In this document: positions 17,741 to 26,115 of the stretch, in pieces
How the letters are laid out: each line of letters begins with the position of its first letter
How positions within the stretch are numbered: the stretch's first letter is position 1
Assembly (NCBI GenBank): GCA_023954475.1
Contig: JAMLHW010000012.1
Location: 98,310 to 162,309 of the forward strand
Source: Anaerolineae bacterium
GTDB taxonomy: Bacteria; Chloroflexota; Anaerolineae; Promineifilales; Promineifilaceae
Direction: 5' to 3'
DNA length: 64,000 bases
Position numbers and translations under genes: made by a program
The notes under the pieces: generated by a model
Told to the model about the DNA's origin: nothing
The model's input: the letters and a program-made list of their open reading frames with translations, nothing else
Databases searched by the model: none

Positions 17741-19156
17741 TTACATGCAAAACGGCCCTAGATGCCGCCCAAAATGGGCAACAAGCGCTGCTTCGTAAGC
17801 TGCTTCATCGTCGACCAGGTCAGCTTTCAGTTCAACGCCATATTCGTCGAGCGCCGAGCCAAAGGTGACGTGCAACAGTTGGCGAGCATCGAAGTCATCC
17901 AGTAAGCCAGGTAAGTCAGCATCGTTGAGCTGATTGCTAGCGGGAACCTTCTCTGGCTGACAGTCGAGAAAGTATGTTTTGCGGTCTTTGGCAAACCGCC
18001 TGTGCCCCAAATCCAGAATTTTACGAAAAAGCAGGGTGTCGGTGCGGCTGATGACACGTAATGCTTCCAGATAGCTGGTACCGGCTGTTTTAACGTGCAC
18101 TCGGCCGTTTGTATGCTGGTTAATAATGCTGTAAATGCTGAATTTGTCTGAACCAGTGTGGATGCTGAGCTTATAGTTGTTGAAATGATGCATAATGGCT
18201 GCATGTTTCGCCAACTCTGTTTCAAATTCGGCCGAATCCCCCATGTAGTCTACCCCCTTTTGAAACTTGCCCACAAAGCGAGGTGCCAGACTGACGACCG
18301 GTACGTCCCGCTTGAGTAACTCGTTGGCGATGAAATAGTGCTCTTCGGCCGAAGTAGGCGTATCAGTTTCGTCCACAGACATTTCCAGATCGAATGATTT
18401 GCCGCTTGACTGCTGCCGGATTTCGGCGGTGACAGCTAAGGTGTGGACGATGGAGCGGCCATATTTCACCAATGCTCGCAGCAGCACCTCTTCATCAAAA
18501 CGGAGCGTCACACCATCCAGCGTAATCGGAGCCGTGCAGTAATCGGCAACCATAGTCTCCATCATGGTGTCTAACTGCTGCCAGGGGAGCGCTGCTGCTT
18601 TTTGTCGCAGTGTCGCCAAATCATCCGTTTGTGCGTCATTGTCTACGTGATCGCTGGGATCGATGGTGAAAAACGTGTAACCAGCCTGCACAAACGGCGC
18701 GACATGTGCGATTTCTTTTACATGGTCGGCGTCTGCGCCCCAGTTGCCTCGCCATCCTTTTTGGAAAATGCCCCACATAGCATCATCAAGCACCTGCTGC
18801 GGTGTGCGTCCGATGCGTGTATTTTCACGCACCGACTGCTGTGCAAAAATGGGAGCGATATCGCCCCCTGATTTTATCAGGGCGGCCACGTGCCCCGGCG
18901 TCGCCAAACCAATACGATCACCAAAACCAAACGAAGTGTGCGTCCCCAGTGGCTCCGGATTGAGCCAGGGTAACCGCACTCGCAGCGCGGCAGCGTTAGC
19001 AGGTGTCAATTCGCAGAAAAGCTTGCCGTTTTGGGATGCACCGGTGAATACGACCGCATCCCCGTCCACCAATAATTGCTTCTCTCCATTCGCCAGTCGT
19101 GCCAGCGAATAGGTCGTGCCTTCATGTTTGATAATTGACGTTTCGTAAATAATCAT
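17741..19156 (-). CDS. uxaE: Tagaturonate epimerase
   Basis: 471 residues matching the UxaE family in length and style, with segments FGFGDRIGLATPGH, WGIFQKGWRGNWGADADH, FTIDPSDHVDN, SLAPRFVGKFQKGVDY and LSIHTGSDKFSIY. In Thermotoga-type galacturonate pathways UxaE interconverts D-tagaturonate and D-fructuronate, a metal-dependent step replacing the UxaB/UxaA branch. Here it links UxaC (21049-22461) to the UxuB-like SDR next downstream (71-nt gap). ATG 19156 has GGTGGA eight nt upstream. Three TCGGCCGA or near-match octamers occur inside. High confidence from overall resemblance and pathway fit. Confidence 0.88.
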   Translation of the reverse strand: MIIYETSIIKHEGTTYSLARLANGEKQLLVDGDAVVFTGASQNGKLFCELTPANAAALRVRLPWLNPEPLGTHTSFGFGDRIGLATPGHVAALIKSGGDIAPIFAQQSVRENTRIGRTPQQVLDDAMWGIFQKGWRGNWGADADHVKEIAHVAPFVQAGYTFFTIDPSDHVDNDAQTDDLATLRQKAAALPWQQLDTMMETMVADYCTAPITLDGVTLRFDEEVLLRALVKYGRSIVHTLAVTAEIRQQSSGKSFDLEMSVDETDTPTSAEEHYFIANELLKRDVPVVSLAPRFVGKFQKGVDYMGDSAEFETELAKHAAIMHHFNNYKLSIHTGSDKFSIYSIINQHTNGRVHVKTAGTSYLEALRVISRTDTLLFRKILDLGHRRFAKDRKTYFLDCQPEKVPASNQLNDADLPGLLDDFDARQLLHVTFGSALDEYGVELKADLVDDEAAYEAALVAHFGRHLGPFCM

Positions 19157-19237
19157 TGATCATTCCACCCTAACTTTGGATAGCAATAGATACTGGAAAC
19201 AGTCAATCTCTCGTCTCCAGTACCCAATCTCTAATTC

Positions 19238-20284
19238 CTATCGTTGTACCCGGCCCGATGCATCACCGCCGGCCAGTCGCTGCACTTCGGTGACTGTCAC
19301 CAGGTTCACATCGCCTAGAATACTGTGCTTGAGACACGATGCCGCCACTGCAAAATTGAGCGCATCTTCGTCAGCCATCCCGGTATGCAAGCCGTAGATC
19401 AAACCGGCTGCAAACGAATCACCGCCGCCCACTCGATCCACAATGTCAGTGATGTCGTAGCGTCGGCTGAGGAAGAAATCATGGCCGTTGTATAAACACG
19501 CTGACCAGCCGTTATGACTGGCGCTGATACTTTCACGCAATGTAATCGCCTGGTATTTCAGATTAGGAAACGTGGCAAACATTTTTTGCGCTAACGCTTC
19601 ATAGCGTGTTGTATCGAGATTACCTGATGTGACCGCATGATCAACATCGCCGTCTTCCAACACCACCCCCAGCGATTTTTGGCAATCTTCTTCGTTAGCA
19701 ATACCCACATCGACGTATTTGACAAGTTCGCCCATCACTTCAGGAGCGGTTTTGCCATAGTTCCACAGTTTTTTGCGGAAGTTGTAATCACAGGAAACGG
19801 TGACGCCGCGTGCTTGTGCTGCTTGAACGGCATGAAGTGACAGTTCCGCCGCCGTTGCGCTGATGGCGGGTGTAATGCCGGTAATGTGGAACCAACCTGC
19901 CCCATCAAAGATAGTATCCCAGTCGAAATCGGCCGATTTTGCTGTACTGATTGACGAGTGTGCGCGATCATAGATCACATTAGAGGCGCGTTGATTGGCA
20001 CCTGCTTCGAGGAAATAAATTCCAAGCCGTTCGCCCTGCCGAGCGATGAATGAAGTGTCCACGCCATAGCTGCGCAGAAAGCGAATACAAGCGTCAGCAA
20101 GTGAATTGACAGGCAGAGCAGTGATGAAGGCAGTATCCAGCCCGAAGTTAGCCAAAGACAAAGCCACATTGCCTTCGCCGCCGCCAAAAGCTGCTTCAAA
20201 TGCAGGGGATTGAAAGAGGCGCTCGAAACCGGGTGATTTCAAACGCAGCATAATTTCACCTAAAGTCACCACACGTTTACCCAT
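19238..20284 (-). CDS. kdgK: 2-dehydro-3-deoxygluconokinase (KDG kinase)
   Basis: 348 residues of the PfkB/ribokinase family: N-terminal [20 protein letters not shown] with the [15 protein letters not shown] substrate signature, and the C-terminal [10 protein letters not shown] anion-hole motif with catalytic Asp. KdgK phosphorylates 2-keto-3-deoxygluconate to KDPG. ATG 20284 has a strong GGAGG. Next to Eda (19-nt gap) it completes the KDG to pyruvate plus glyceraldehyde-3-phosphate step. A different sugar kinase is possible in principle, but the pairing with Eda is classic. Confidence 0.9.
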   Translation of the reverse strand: MGKRVVTLGEIMLRLKSPGFERLFQSPAFEAAFGGGEGNVALSLANFGLDTAFITALPVNSLADACIRFLRSYGVDTSFIARQGERLGIYFLEAGANQRASNVIYDRAHSSISTAKSADFDWDTIFDGAGWFHITGITPAISATAAELSLHAVQAAQARGVTVSCDYNFRKKLWNYGKTAPEVMGELVKYVDVGIANEEDCQKSLGVVLEDGDVDHAVTSGNLDTTRYEALAQKMFATFPNLKYQAITLRESISASHNGWSACLYNGHDFFLSRRYDITDIVDRVGGGDSFAAGLIYGLHTGMADEDALNFAVAASCLKHSILGDVNLVTVTEVQRLAGGDASGRVQR

Positions 20285-20303
20285 GATAATCCTCCGCGTA
20301 AAT

Positions 20304-20942
20304 TTATGATCGGGTTAATCGAACGATGTTGACGGCCATTTTTGCCAGATCCCGAATCTCATCAAACTTCCCAGCGGCAATCAGCTGCTTTTCTACCATA
20401 AAGCTGCCACCGCAGGCGTGAACCATCGGCAGGCTAAGGTAATCGGCCAGATTGCTGGCATTGATACCACCGGTGGGGATAAATTTAACGCCTACGTATG
20501 GCCCACCAATCGCTTTTAATGCCTTGACGCCGCCCGCTACCTCAGCCGGAAAAAATTTGAGAATGTTCAACCCTTTGGCCAAGGCTTGATTAATGTCGGT
20601 TGGCGTCATCACGCCGGGTGTGATGGGCATTTCATTTGCCAAACACCAATCCACAACCGCCGCGTCAAAGCCGGGCGTGACGATGAATTTGGCGCCAGCG
20701 GCCTTGGCTTGCTTAGCCTGCTCGATGGTCAACACTGTGCCTGCGCCAACCAAAATATTGGAATGGGCCGCGCTCATCTTTTGAATTGCGTCGGCGGCAG
20801 CAGCGGTGCGGAAGGTAATTTCAGCGCAGGGCAAACCGCCATCAAGCAGTGCCCGACCGAGTGGTTCGGCCGATGCCGCATCGTCAATCGCCACAACTGG
20901 AATAATGCCAATTTGCCCAAGCTGGTCTGTGATTTTATTCAT
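20304..20942 (-). CDS. eda: KDPG/KHG aldolase
   Basis: 212 residues, standard Eda size. The catalytic general base/acid Glu41 and Arg45 are in AEITFRT, the Schiff-base Lys129 is in LKFFPAE, and the phosphate-binding end is PTGGIN. It cleaves 2-keto-3-deoxy-6-phosphogluconate to pyruvate and glyceraldehyde-3-phosphate. AGGAG eight nt before ATG 20942. Operon partner of KdgK. If 6-phosphogluconate is also produced through GntK, a 6-phosphogluconate dehydratase elsewhere could feed the same enzyme. Confidence 0.93.
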   Translation of the reverse strand: MNKITDQLGQIGIIPVVAIDDAASAEPLGRALLDGGLPCAEITFRTAAAADAIQKMSAAHSNILVGAGTVLTIEQAKQAKAAGAKFIVTPGFDAAVVDWCLANEMPITPGVMTPTDINQALAKGLNILKFFPAEVAGGVKALKAIGGPYVGVKFIPTGGINASNLADYLSLPMVHACGGSFMVEKQLIAAGKFDEIRDLAKMAVNIVRLTRS

Positions 20943-21048
20943 TTCTGTTCTCCTGACCTGGTTGTCCAGGCATGCAACTTTTGGTCGTCGGCTTTCTGCA
21001 AATCACGCGAAGCCGGCAGGTTAAAAACAAGTCTACGCTACTGATCAG

Positions 21049-22461
21049 CTATAGTTTGTATGCCATTTTTGCCAAATCGTAAGCCAAGGCTTTCACCATC
21101 ACCGATCCGTCGACCTCATCGACAATGTGACGCACAATCAGACCCGCGACCCAGTCGCAGGCAGCCCGTCGCCACACATCATGCCGTGCCGGAATGGAGG
21201 GGTAAGCGCGGGTGTCGTCGTTAAATCCGGCCGTGTTGTAGATGCCGGCTGTTTCTATGACCTGATCGAAGTAACGGCGCATTCCGTTGAGACTGTCGTG
21301 AAACCACCAGGGCGGACCCAGCTTGACGGCCGGATAATGTCCGGCGAGCGGCGCCAATTCGCGGGCATAGGTTGTTTCGTCCAGATTGAACAGGATGAGG
21401 GAGAAGTCAAGGTTGTTGCCAAATTGGTTGAGCAACGGCTGGAGTCCCTGCGTAAATTCTGAAGCGATGGGAATATCTGCCCCCATGTCGCGCCCAAATC
21501 GGTAGAAAATGTGCTTGTTATGGTTGCGATAGGAACCGACATGAAGCTGCATCACCAACCCATCGTCGACACTCATTCGCGCCAGTTCGATGAGCATATG
21601 ACCGGTGAATTGAGCAGCATCGATGTCAGTGGTTTCTCCGCGCAGCGCACGTTGGAAAATGATATCTGCTTGTTGGTCAGTAAGGTGGGTGGTAAATGCT
21701 GTGAGCGCCGCGTGATCAGTCGCTTTAGCACCCATTTCCTTGAAAAAGGCGCGTCGCTGTTCAATAGCCTGGATAAACGAGGCATAATCAACTACATTAA
21801 TGCCGGAAACGTGGCTGAGAGTGGTAATCTGGTTGCGCCAGTTTTCGGTGTGGAGATTGACAACGGCATCGGGACGAAAAGTGGGCAAAATACGGCCATG
21901 CCAACCCGAATCCCGTATCGCTTGATGATGTGTCAGCGTATCGGTAGCGGCATCTGTTGTACAGAGCACTTCAATATTAAAGCGATCATAAAGGTTGCGC
22001 GGCTGAAATTCGGCCGATTTTAGCTGTTCATCAATTTGATCGTAGATTGTCTGTGCATTTTCCGCGTTCAGTTTGTCAGTCACGCCAAAGACGTCAACCA
22101 GTTCATCGGTCAGCCAGATACCGGTAGGGGTGCCTTGAAACAGATAAAAGTTATTGGCAAACAATTGCCATGCCCGACGATGGTCTGTTTCAACTGCACT
22201 GCCATCTTGGCGCGGTACGGCCAAATCCTCCATGCGGATGCCCTGAGAATACAACATGCGAAAAATGTAATGATCAGGGATGAGCAGCAACTCGGCCGGA
22301 GAGCCAAATTGGTAGTCAGGATTGGCAAACAGACGCGGATCGACGTGCCCGTGCGGACAGATCAGTGGTAGGTCGGCAACCTGTTGATACAGTTGGTAGG
22401 CCATGTCGCGTTGGGCGGAATCGGCCGAAAAATAGCGAAGATAATGACGTGTACTTGACAT
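21049..22461 (-). CDS. uxaC: Uronate isomerase
   Basis: 470 residues, the expected UxaC length. The amidohydrolase-fold metal site HGH is at 37-39 (CPHGHVDPRLF), with later family segments GWHGRILPTFRPDA, LHVGSYRNHN and PWWFHDSLNGMRR. It isomerises D-galacturonate to D-tagaturonate and D-glucuronate to D-fructuronate. It lies seven nt downstream of the esterase gene and about 100 nt upstream of eda. Firm assignment. Two TCGGCCGA octamers lie inside. Confidence 0.95.
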   Translation of the reverse strand: MSSTRHYLRYFSADSAQRDMAYQLYQQVADLPLICPHGHVDPRLFANPDYQFGSPAELLLIPDHYIFRMLYSQGIRMEDLAVPRQDGSAVETDHRRAWQLFANNFYLFQGTPTGIWLTDELVDVFGVTDKLNAENAQTIYDQIDEQLKSAEFQPRNLYDRFNIEVLCTTDAATDTLTHHQAIRDSGWHGRILPTFRPDAVVNLHTENWRNQITTLSHVSGINVVDYASFIQAIEQRRAFFKEMGAKATDHAALTAFTTHLTDQQADIIFQRALRGETTDIDAAQFTGHMLIELARMSVDDGLVMQLHVGSYRNHNKHIFYRFGRDMGADIPIASEFTQGLQPLLNQFGNNLDFSLILFNLDETTYARELAPLAGHYPAVKLGPPWWFHDSLNGMRRYFDQVIETAGIYNTAGFNDDTRAYPSIPARHDVWRRAACDWVAGLIVRHIVDEVDGSVMVKALAYDLAKMAYKL

Positions 22462-22467
22462 AATAGG

Positions 22468-23457
22468 TTATTGTTGAGGTGTCAACCAACGCTCAAACCA
22501 GTCGAGAGCTGTTGGCATATGATAAGCATGTTCTCCTGCGTGAAAAAACAACTGACATGCCTCTGCGTGACCGCATTTTTCATACGCATTTTCAACGATT
22601 GGGAACTGCGCGACAGCACCGTGTGCGGGAAAAATCGGGTCTTTGGCACCGTTGACCAGGCAAAGTGGGCGCGGCGCAATCAGGGCCGCGATCTCGCCAA
22701 TATCACCCAATGTCAATAGACCCGGCACATAGTTGCATTCACAATGGGGCATCCCCAAAATGGAGACATGGTAAGCACAGAAGTAGCCGGAAACGACACT
22801 GACCATGATGCGCGGGTCAAGTGCGGTTAAGAAGAGCGCCGTTGTACCGCCACCTGAATGCCCTGTGCAACCGAGAATATCCGGGCACACATCGGCGCGT
22901 GTTTGCAAATAGTTGACAGCACAAATGCCATCCCAGCATCGGTCGCCCAAAAGTGTTCGCCCTTGCATCATGTAGCTAAAAGCCAGATGGCGACAGGAAC
23001 GCGGTGCAGCTTCATTCGTTTGTGCTGTCAAGCGTTCCCCCATGCCGCGCTGCTCGACAGCACAAACCAGGTAACCTGCTTCGGCCAGTGCTTGGGCATA
23101 GTTGTTGTGGTGATTGCTGTAGTTGATTTTTGCCGTATCTTCATCAGGATAGTGTCCCAAAATATATTGCACACTGGGGTCATGCCCGTGAAACGCTAAT
23201 ATCGGCGTGTACGGCGGCTCTGTTTTGGGAACGAGTATGTACATCGGTGCTTCTACACCGTCGCCAACATCCAGACTGTATTTTTCTTCGACATAGCTAC
23301 CACAATCGGCCGATTGCAATTTTTCAGCTATCATTGGCGGTTTCGGCCGATTGGCAATGCCCAACAACTGCGCCAATCTAGCCGTGCGTGCTGCTACACT
23401 GCCTGTCGCAGCCTGTGGATGCCATTCACAGGTAGCCTGCAAATCAAAACGTGACAT
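22468..23457 (-). CDS. Alpha/beta-hydrolase, acetyl-xylan-esterase/dienelactone-hydrolase-like
   Basis: 329 residues. Alpha/beta-hydrolase features: oxyanion region FHGHDPS near residue 95, nucleophile Ser in GHSGGGTTA, acid Asp in NGAKDPIFP, and His near the C-terminus in HAGEHAYHMP. No signal peptide, so cytoplasmic. Such enzymes in pectin loci remove acetyl, methyl or feruloyl esters from imported oligosaccharides. It sits between UxaC (7 nt) and the SDR gene (30 nt). The fold call is firm, the substrate is inferred from context. Confidence 0.75.
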   Translation of the reverse strand: MSRFDLQATCEWHPQAATGSVAARTARLAQLLGIANRPKPPMIAEKLQSADCGSYVEEKYSLDVGDGVEAPMYILVPKTEPPYTPILAFHGHDPSVQYILGHYPDEDTAKINYSNHHNNYAQALAEAGYLVCAVEQRGMGERLTAQTNEAAPRSCRHLAFSYMMQGRTLLGDRCWDGICAVNYLQTRADVCPDILGCTGHSGGGTTALFLTALDPRIMVSVVSGYFCAYHVSILGMPHCECNYVPGLLTLGDIGEIAALIAPRPLCLVNGAKDPIFPAHGAVAQFPIVENAYEKCGHAEACQLFFHAGEHAYHMPTALDWFERWLTPQQ

Positions 23458-23487
23458 GAAATAAAGCTCCCAGCAAATCCAGGAATC

Positions 23488-24261
23488 CTATAATCGGCGG
23501 AAATGAAAGCCGCCATCGACGTTAATGATTTCTCCTGTGGAGAAAGGGAAACTGCCTTCCGCCAGCGCTATCACTGCCCGCGCAATATCATCAGGTTGGC
23601 CCCAACGACGTATCGGTGTCAGACCATCGGCGATCAAGCGATCGTACTTCTCTTGGACAGCGCCTGTCATGTCTGTTTCGATGATGCCGGGTCGAATTTC
23701 GTACACGTTGATACCCTCGCCGGCGAGACGGTCGGCAAAAAGCGTGGTCATCATGCCCATACCCGCCTTCGAGATGCAGTATTCGCCCCGATTGGGGCTG
23801 CTGGTATAGGCGCTGATGGAGCCAATGTTGATGATTTTTGGCTGCGCGATGGTTCCCGCTTGCTGCATGGCGATCATCTGGTTGGCGACCTGCTGGGTGA
23901 GGAAAAACGGCCCTTTCAGATTAACAGCCATCACTTCGTCATAACTGGCTTCGGCCGTTTCCAGAATATCAAGCCGCCGGCGAGGGGCCATACCGGCGTT
24001 GTTTACCAATAAGTCAATTCGGCCGAATTCCGCCAGCGTTTCAGCAACCAGGCGGTTGCGGCCGTTACTGTCGGCAATGTCAGCCTGAACAAGCAGACCC
24101 TGTCCGCCGGTCGCGTTGACCATGTCCAGCGTTTCGGCGGCAGCGGCGACGTTGCCGCGATAGTTGATGGTCACACACCAGCCGCGTTCGGCTAAGGCCA
24201 GGGCAATGCCTCGGCCGATGCCACGTCCGGCTCCGGTGATGATGGCTGTGTCTTTACGCAT
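23488..24261 (-). CDS. SDR oxidoreductase (3-ketoacyl-ACP reductase-like), possible KduD-type role
   Basis: 257 residues. Cofactor motif GAGRGIGRG at 11-19, NNAGMAPRRR, catalytic Ser in NIGSISAY, Tyr and Lys in YCISKAG. It belongs to the FabG-like group often annotated 3-ketoacyl-ACP reductase in carbohydrate operons. Overlaps the GH88 gene by 8 nt. Because the GH88 product (unsaturated uronate) normally needs KduI and KduD to become KDG, this could be the KduD-like dehydrogenase, though no KduI is visible. Specificity is open. Confidence 0.7.
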   Translation of the reverse strand: MRKDTAIITGAGRGIGRGIALALAERGWCVTINYRGNVAAAAETLDMVNATGGQGLLVQADIADSNGRNRLVAETLAEFGRIDLLVNNAGMAPRRRLDILETAEASYDEVMAVNLKGPFFLTQQVANQMIAMQQAGTIAQPKIINIGSISAYTSSPNRGEYCISKAGMGMMTTLFADRLAGEGINVYEIRPGIIETDMTGAVQEKYDRLIADGLTPIRRWGQPDDIARAVIALAEGSFPFSTGEIINVDGGFHFRRL

Positions 24262-25351
24262 CGTTTAACACCTTGCTAACCGCTTCTAAAAAGAAATATT
24301 CGCCCCACATCACGCTTTCGTCAACACCCAGGTCTTTGCGCTGGTGATACATGCCATGTTTGAGAATACCTTCCCAGCCGGGCGTTTCGTTGGCGAGAAA
24401 TTCTGGGCCAGTGAGCGTATCGACAATGCGTTGGGCATACGCCTTATAGCTGTAGGCCAGCGCCGGGCTGCCGACGAGTTTCGACAGGTTCCACAACCCG
24501 CTGGCTGCAATGGCTGCAGCGGAGCTTTCGTAGGGCAGTGCTGGGTCGGGTTCATCCCAATCGTTGCGGGGAACGCCGTGTTCAGGGGTGTGTTCGATGT
24601 AGAAATTAGCGCAGGCAACGGCCGTTTCCAAATAACGCACATCGTGCGTAAAGGCATAGGCCGTGCCAAAACCATACAGCGCCCAGGCCAGTCCTCGCGC
24701 CCAGGACGAGTCATCGCGCCAGCCTTGATGCGTACTTTGCCGCAAAAACTCGCCCGTGTTCACGTCAAAAATACCTTCATGAGACGTACTGCCATCACCG
24801 CGCACCAACACGCGACGGGTCGTCAGGCAATGCTGGTTGGCAACGCGCCATAGATTTTCATCACCGGTTTGCTGGGCGGCATAAAAGATAATGCCCACAT
24901 TCATCATAATGTCGATGAACAAGCTTTCATCGGCCACAAATGATCGTAAATACTGCCCTTTTTCCTTGAAGCGCAGGGCCAGCGTTTGTCCTGCCTCAAC
25001 GACGACTTCGTTGATCGCCGGATCGCCGGTCAGGTCATACCAGCGCTTCCAGGTCGACCAGAACAGGAAGCCCAGATCGTGTACGTTGCGGTCGGTCTTG
25101 CGGTGTTCCACAAGACGAGAATAATGCTCGGCTTTTTCGCGCCACTCGGCATCCTGCGTGTGTTCGTAAAGGAGCCAAAGCTGGCCGCCTAAAAAGCCCT
25201 CGCACCAGTTTGTCCATGCCTCTCCCTCGTGTTTCCATTTGCCGTTGACGGTGTACATGGGGAAGTAGTCGGGGTAGGTGGTAATCAGCCGCTCAAGCTG
25301 AACGGCCGCAAAATCCATCGTTTGTTGACATTTATCCAATAGTTGACTCAT
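24254..25351 (-). CDS. GH88 unsaturated glucuronyl/galacturonyl hydrolase
   Basis: 365 residues with the alpha6/alpha6-barrel pattern of GH88. Two candidate catalytic aspartates, Asp92 (VHDLGF) and Asp147 (FIDIMMN), have the spacing of Bacillus UGL Asp88/Asp149. It releases the 4,5-unsaturated uronate from the non-reducing end of oligosaccharides made by polysaccharide lyases. No signal peptide, hence cytoplasmic and acting after ABC import. A very strong AAGGAGGT lies 4 nt before ATG 25351. GH105 is the closest alternative, used for rhamnogalacturonan, and the GH78 neighbour fits either. Confidence 0.87.
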   Translation of the reverse strand: MSQLLDKCQQTMDFAAVQLERLITTYPDYFPMYTVNGKWKHEGEAWTNWCEGFLGGQLWLLYEHTQDAEWREKAEHYSRLVEHRKTDRNVHDLGFLFWSTWKRWYDLTGDPAINEVVVEAGQTLALRFKEKGQYLRSFVADESLFIDIMMNVGIIFYAAQQTGDENLWRVANQHCLTTRRVLVRGDGSTSHEGIFDVNTGEFLRQSTHQGWRDDSSWARGLAWALYGFGTAYAFTHDVRYLETAVACANFYIEHTPEHGVPRNDWDEPDPALPYESSAAAIAASGLWNLSKLVGSPALAYSYKAYAQRIVDTLTGPEFLANETPGWEGILKHGMYHQRKDLGVDESVMWGEYFFLEAVSKVLNDA

Positions 25352-25371
25352 TCGACCTCCTTAACCTTGTC

Positions 25372-25399
25372 TGTCATTCCTGCCTGCGCGGGAATGACA
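25372..25399. repeat. REP-like inverted repeat
   Basis: TGTCATTCC at 25372-25380 and its complement GGAATGACA at 25391-25399 flank TGCCTGCGCG. This type of GC-rich repeat is dispersed in many bacterial genomes. Only this copy was seen in the window. Its place just upstream of GH88 and downstream of the SGNH gene could weaken read-through or stabilise mRNA ends. Confidence 0.7.
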
Positions 25400-25442
25400 A
25401 ACGGATCATTACTTCTTTGCGATGACCATAATGCCAAAACGT

Positions 25443-26114
25443 TCACCAGGTAAAACCAACGCCCTCCAGAAAAGCCCGGGCCAAAATCATGTGTCCCGTT
25501 AAATTAGGGTGAACCCGATCCCAGGCCAGCGACATGGGATGCACGTCAGCCAGGACGCGGTCAAAAGCGGCCTGTGTGTCTACAAAAACGGCATCATTGG
25601 CGAAAGCGATTTCTCGTACCACTTGCCCATAACTGTCCATCATCGCCCGCATGGGATCGTTTGGGTTGGGTTCAATGAAGTAGGGCGTCATCAAAACGAG
25701 TCCCTGCAAGTGGGGGCGCGTGGTGGCGACGAGGTGGGTGAGGGAACGGCCGTATTCCTCCAACGACACTTGCCGCTCACGCTGCAATGGTGAATCAAAC
25801 TGTCGCCATACATCATTAATGCCAATCATGATCGAGAGCCAATCCGGTTGCAGGTCGAGAACGTCTGTTTGCCAACGCGCCTGCAAATCGCGCACGGTGT
25901 TGCCGCTGATGCCCATATTGATGATGCGGATGTTGGCGGTGGGAACGGACACTTTGGCAGGCTCAGTGCAGGCTGTTTTCAACAGCGCATCCACCAAACT
26001 CACATAACCCGTCCCCAGGGCATCATCTCGCCCCTCTCCTATTGGTCGGGCACGGTCACAATCGGTAATCGAATCGCCAATCATCACCAGCTTGCTGTTC
26101 GCTGCGATTTTCAT
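25443..26114 (-). CDS. SGNH/GDSL hydrolase, probable (rhamnogalacturonan) acetylesterase
   Basis: 223 residues from ATG 26114, chosen because AGGAG lies 6 nt upstream; the preceding residues of the longer frame look non-coding. All SGNH blocks are seen: MIGDSITD with nucleophile Ser15 (block I), GISGNTVRDL (block II), IGINDVW (block III), and DRVHPNLTGH with Asp and His (block V). Similar cytoplasmic proteins in Bacillus rhamnogalacturonan clusters (YesT-like) de-acetylate oligosaccharides. It starts right after the rhamnosidase stop with a 1-nt gap. Confidence 0.8.
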   Translation of the reverse strand: MKIAANSKLVMIGDSITDCDRARPIGEGRDDALGTGYVSLVDALLKTACTEPAKVSVPTANIRIINMGISGNTVRDLQARWQTDVLDLQPDWLSIMIGINDVWRQFDSPLQRERQVSLEEYGRSLTHLVATTRPHLQGLVLMTPYFIEPNPNDPMRAMMDSYGQVVREIAFANDAVFVDTQAAFDRVLADVHPMSLAWDRVHPNLTGHMILARAFLEGVGFTW

Positions 26115-26115
26115 C

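Noticed and set aside
23488..24261. Firm assignment of this SDR as KduD
   Set aside because: SDR substrate specificity cannot be read from the sequence, and the usual partner KduI is absent; kept as a generic SDR with a suggested role.
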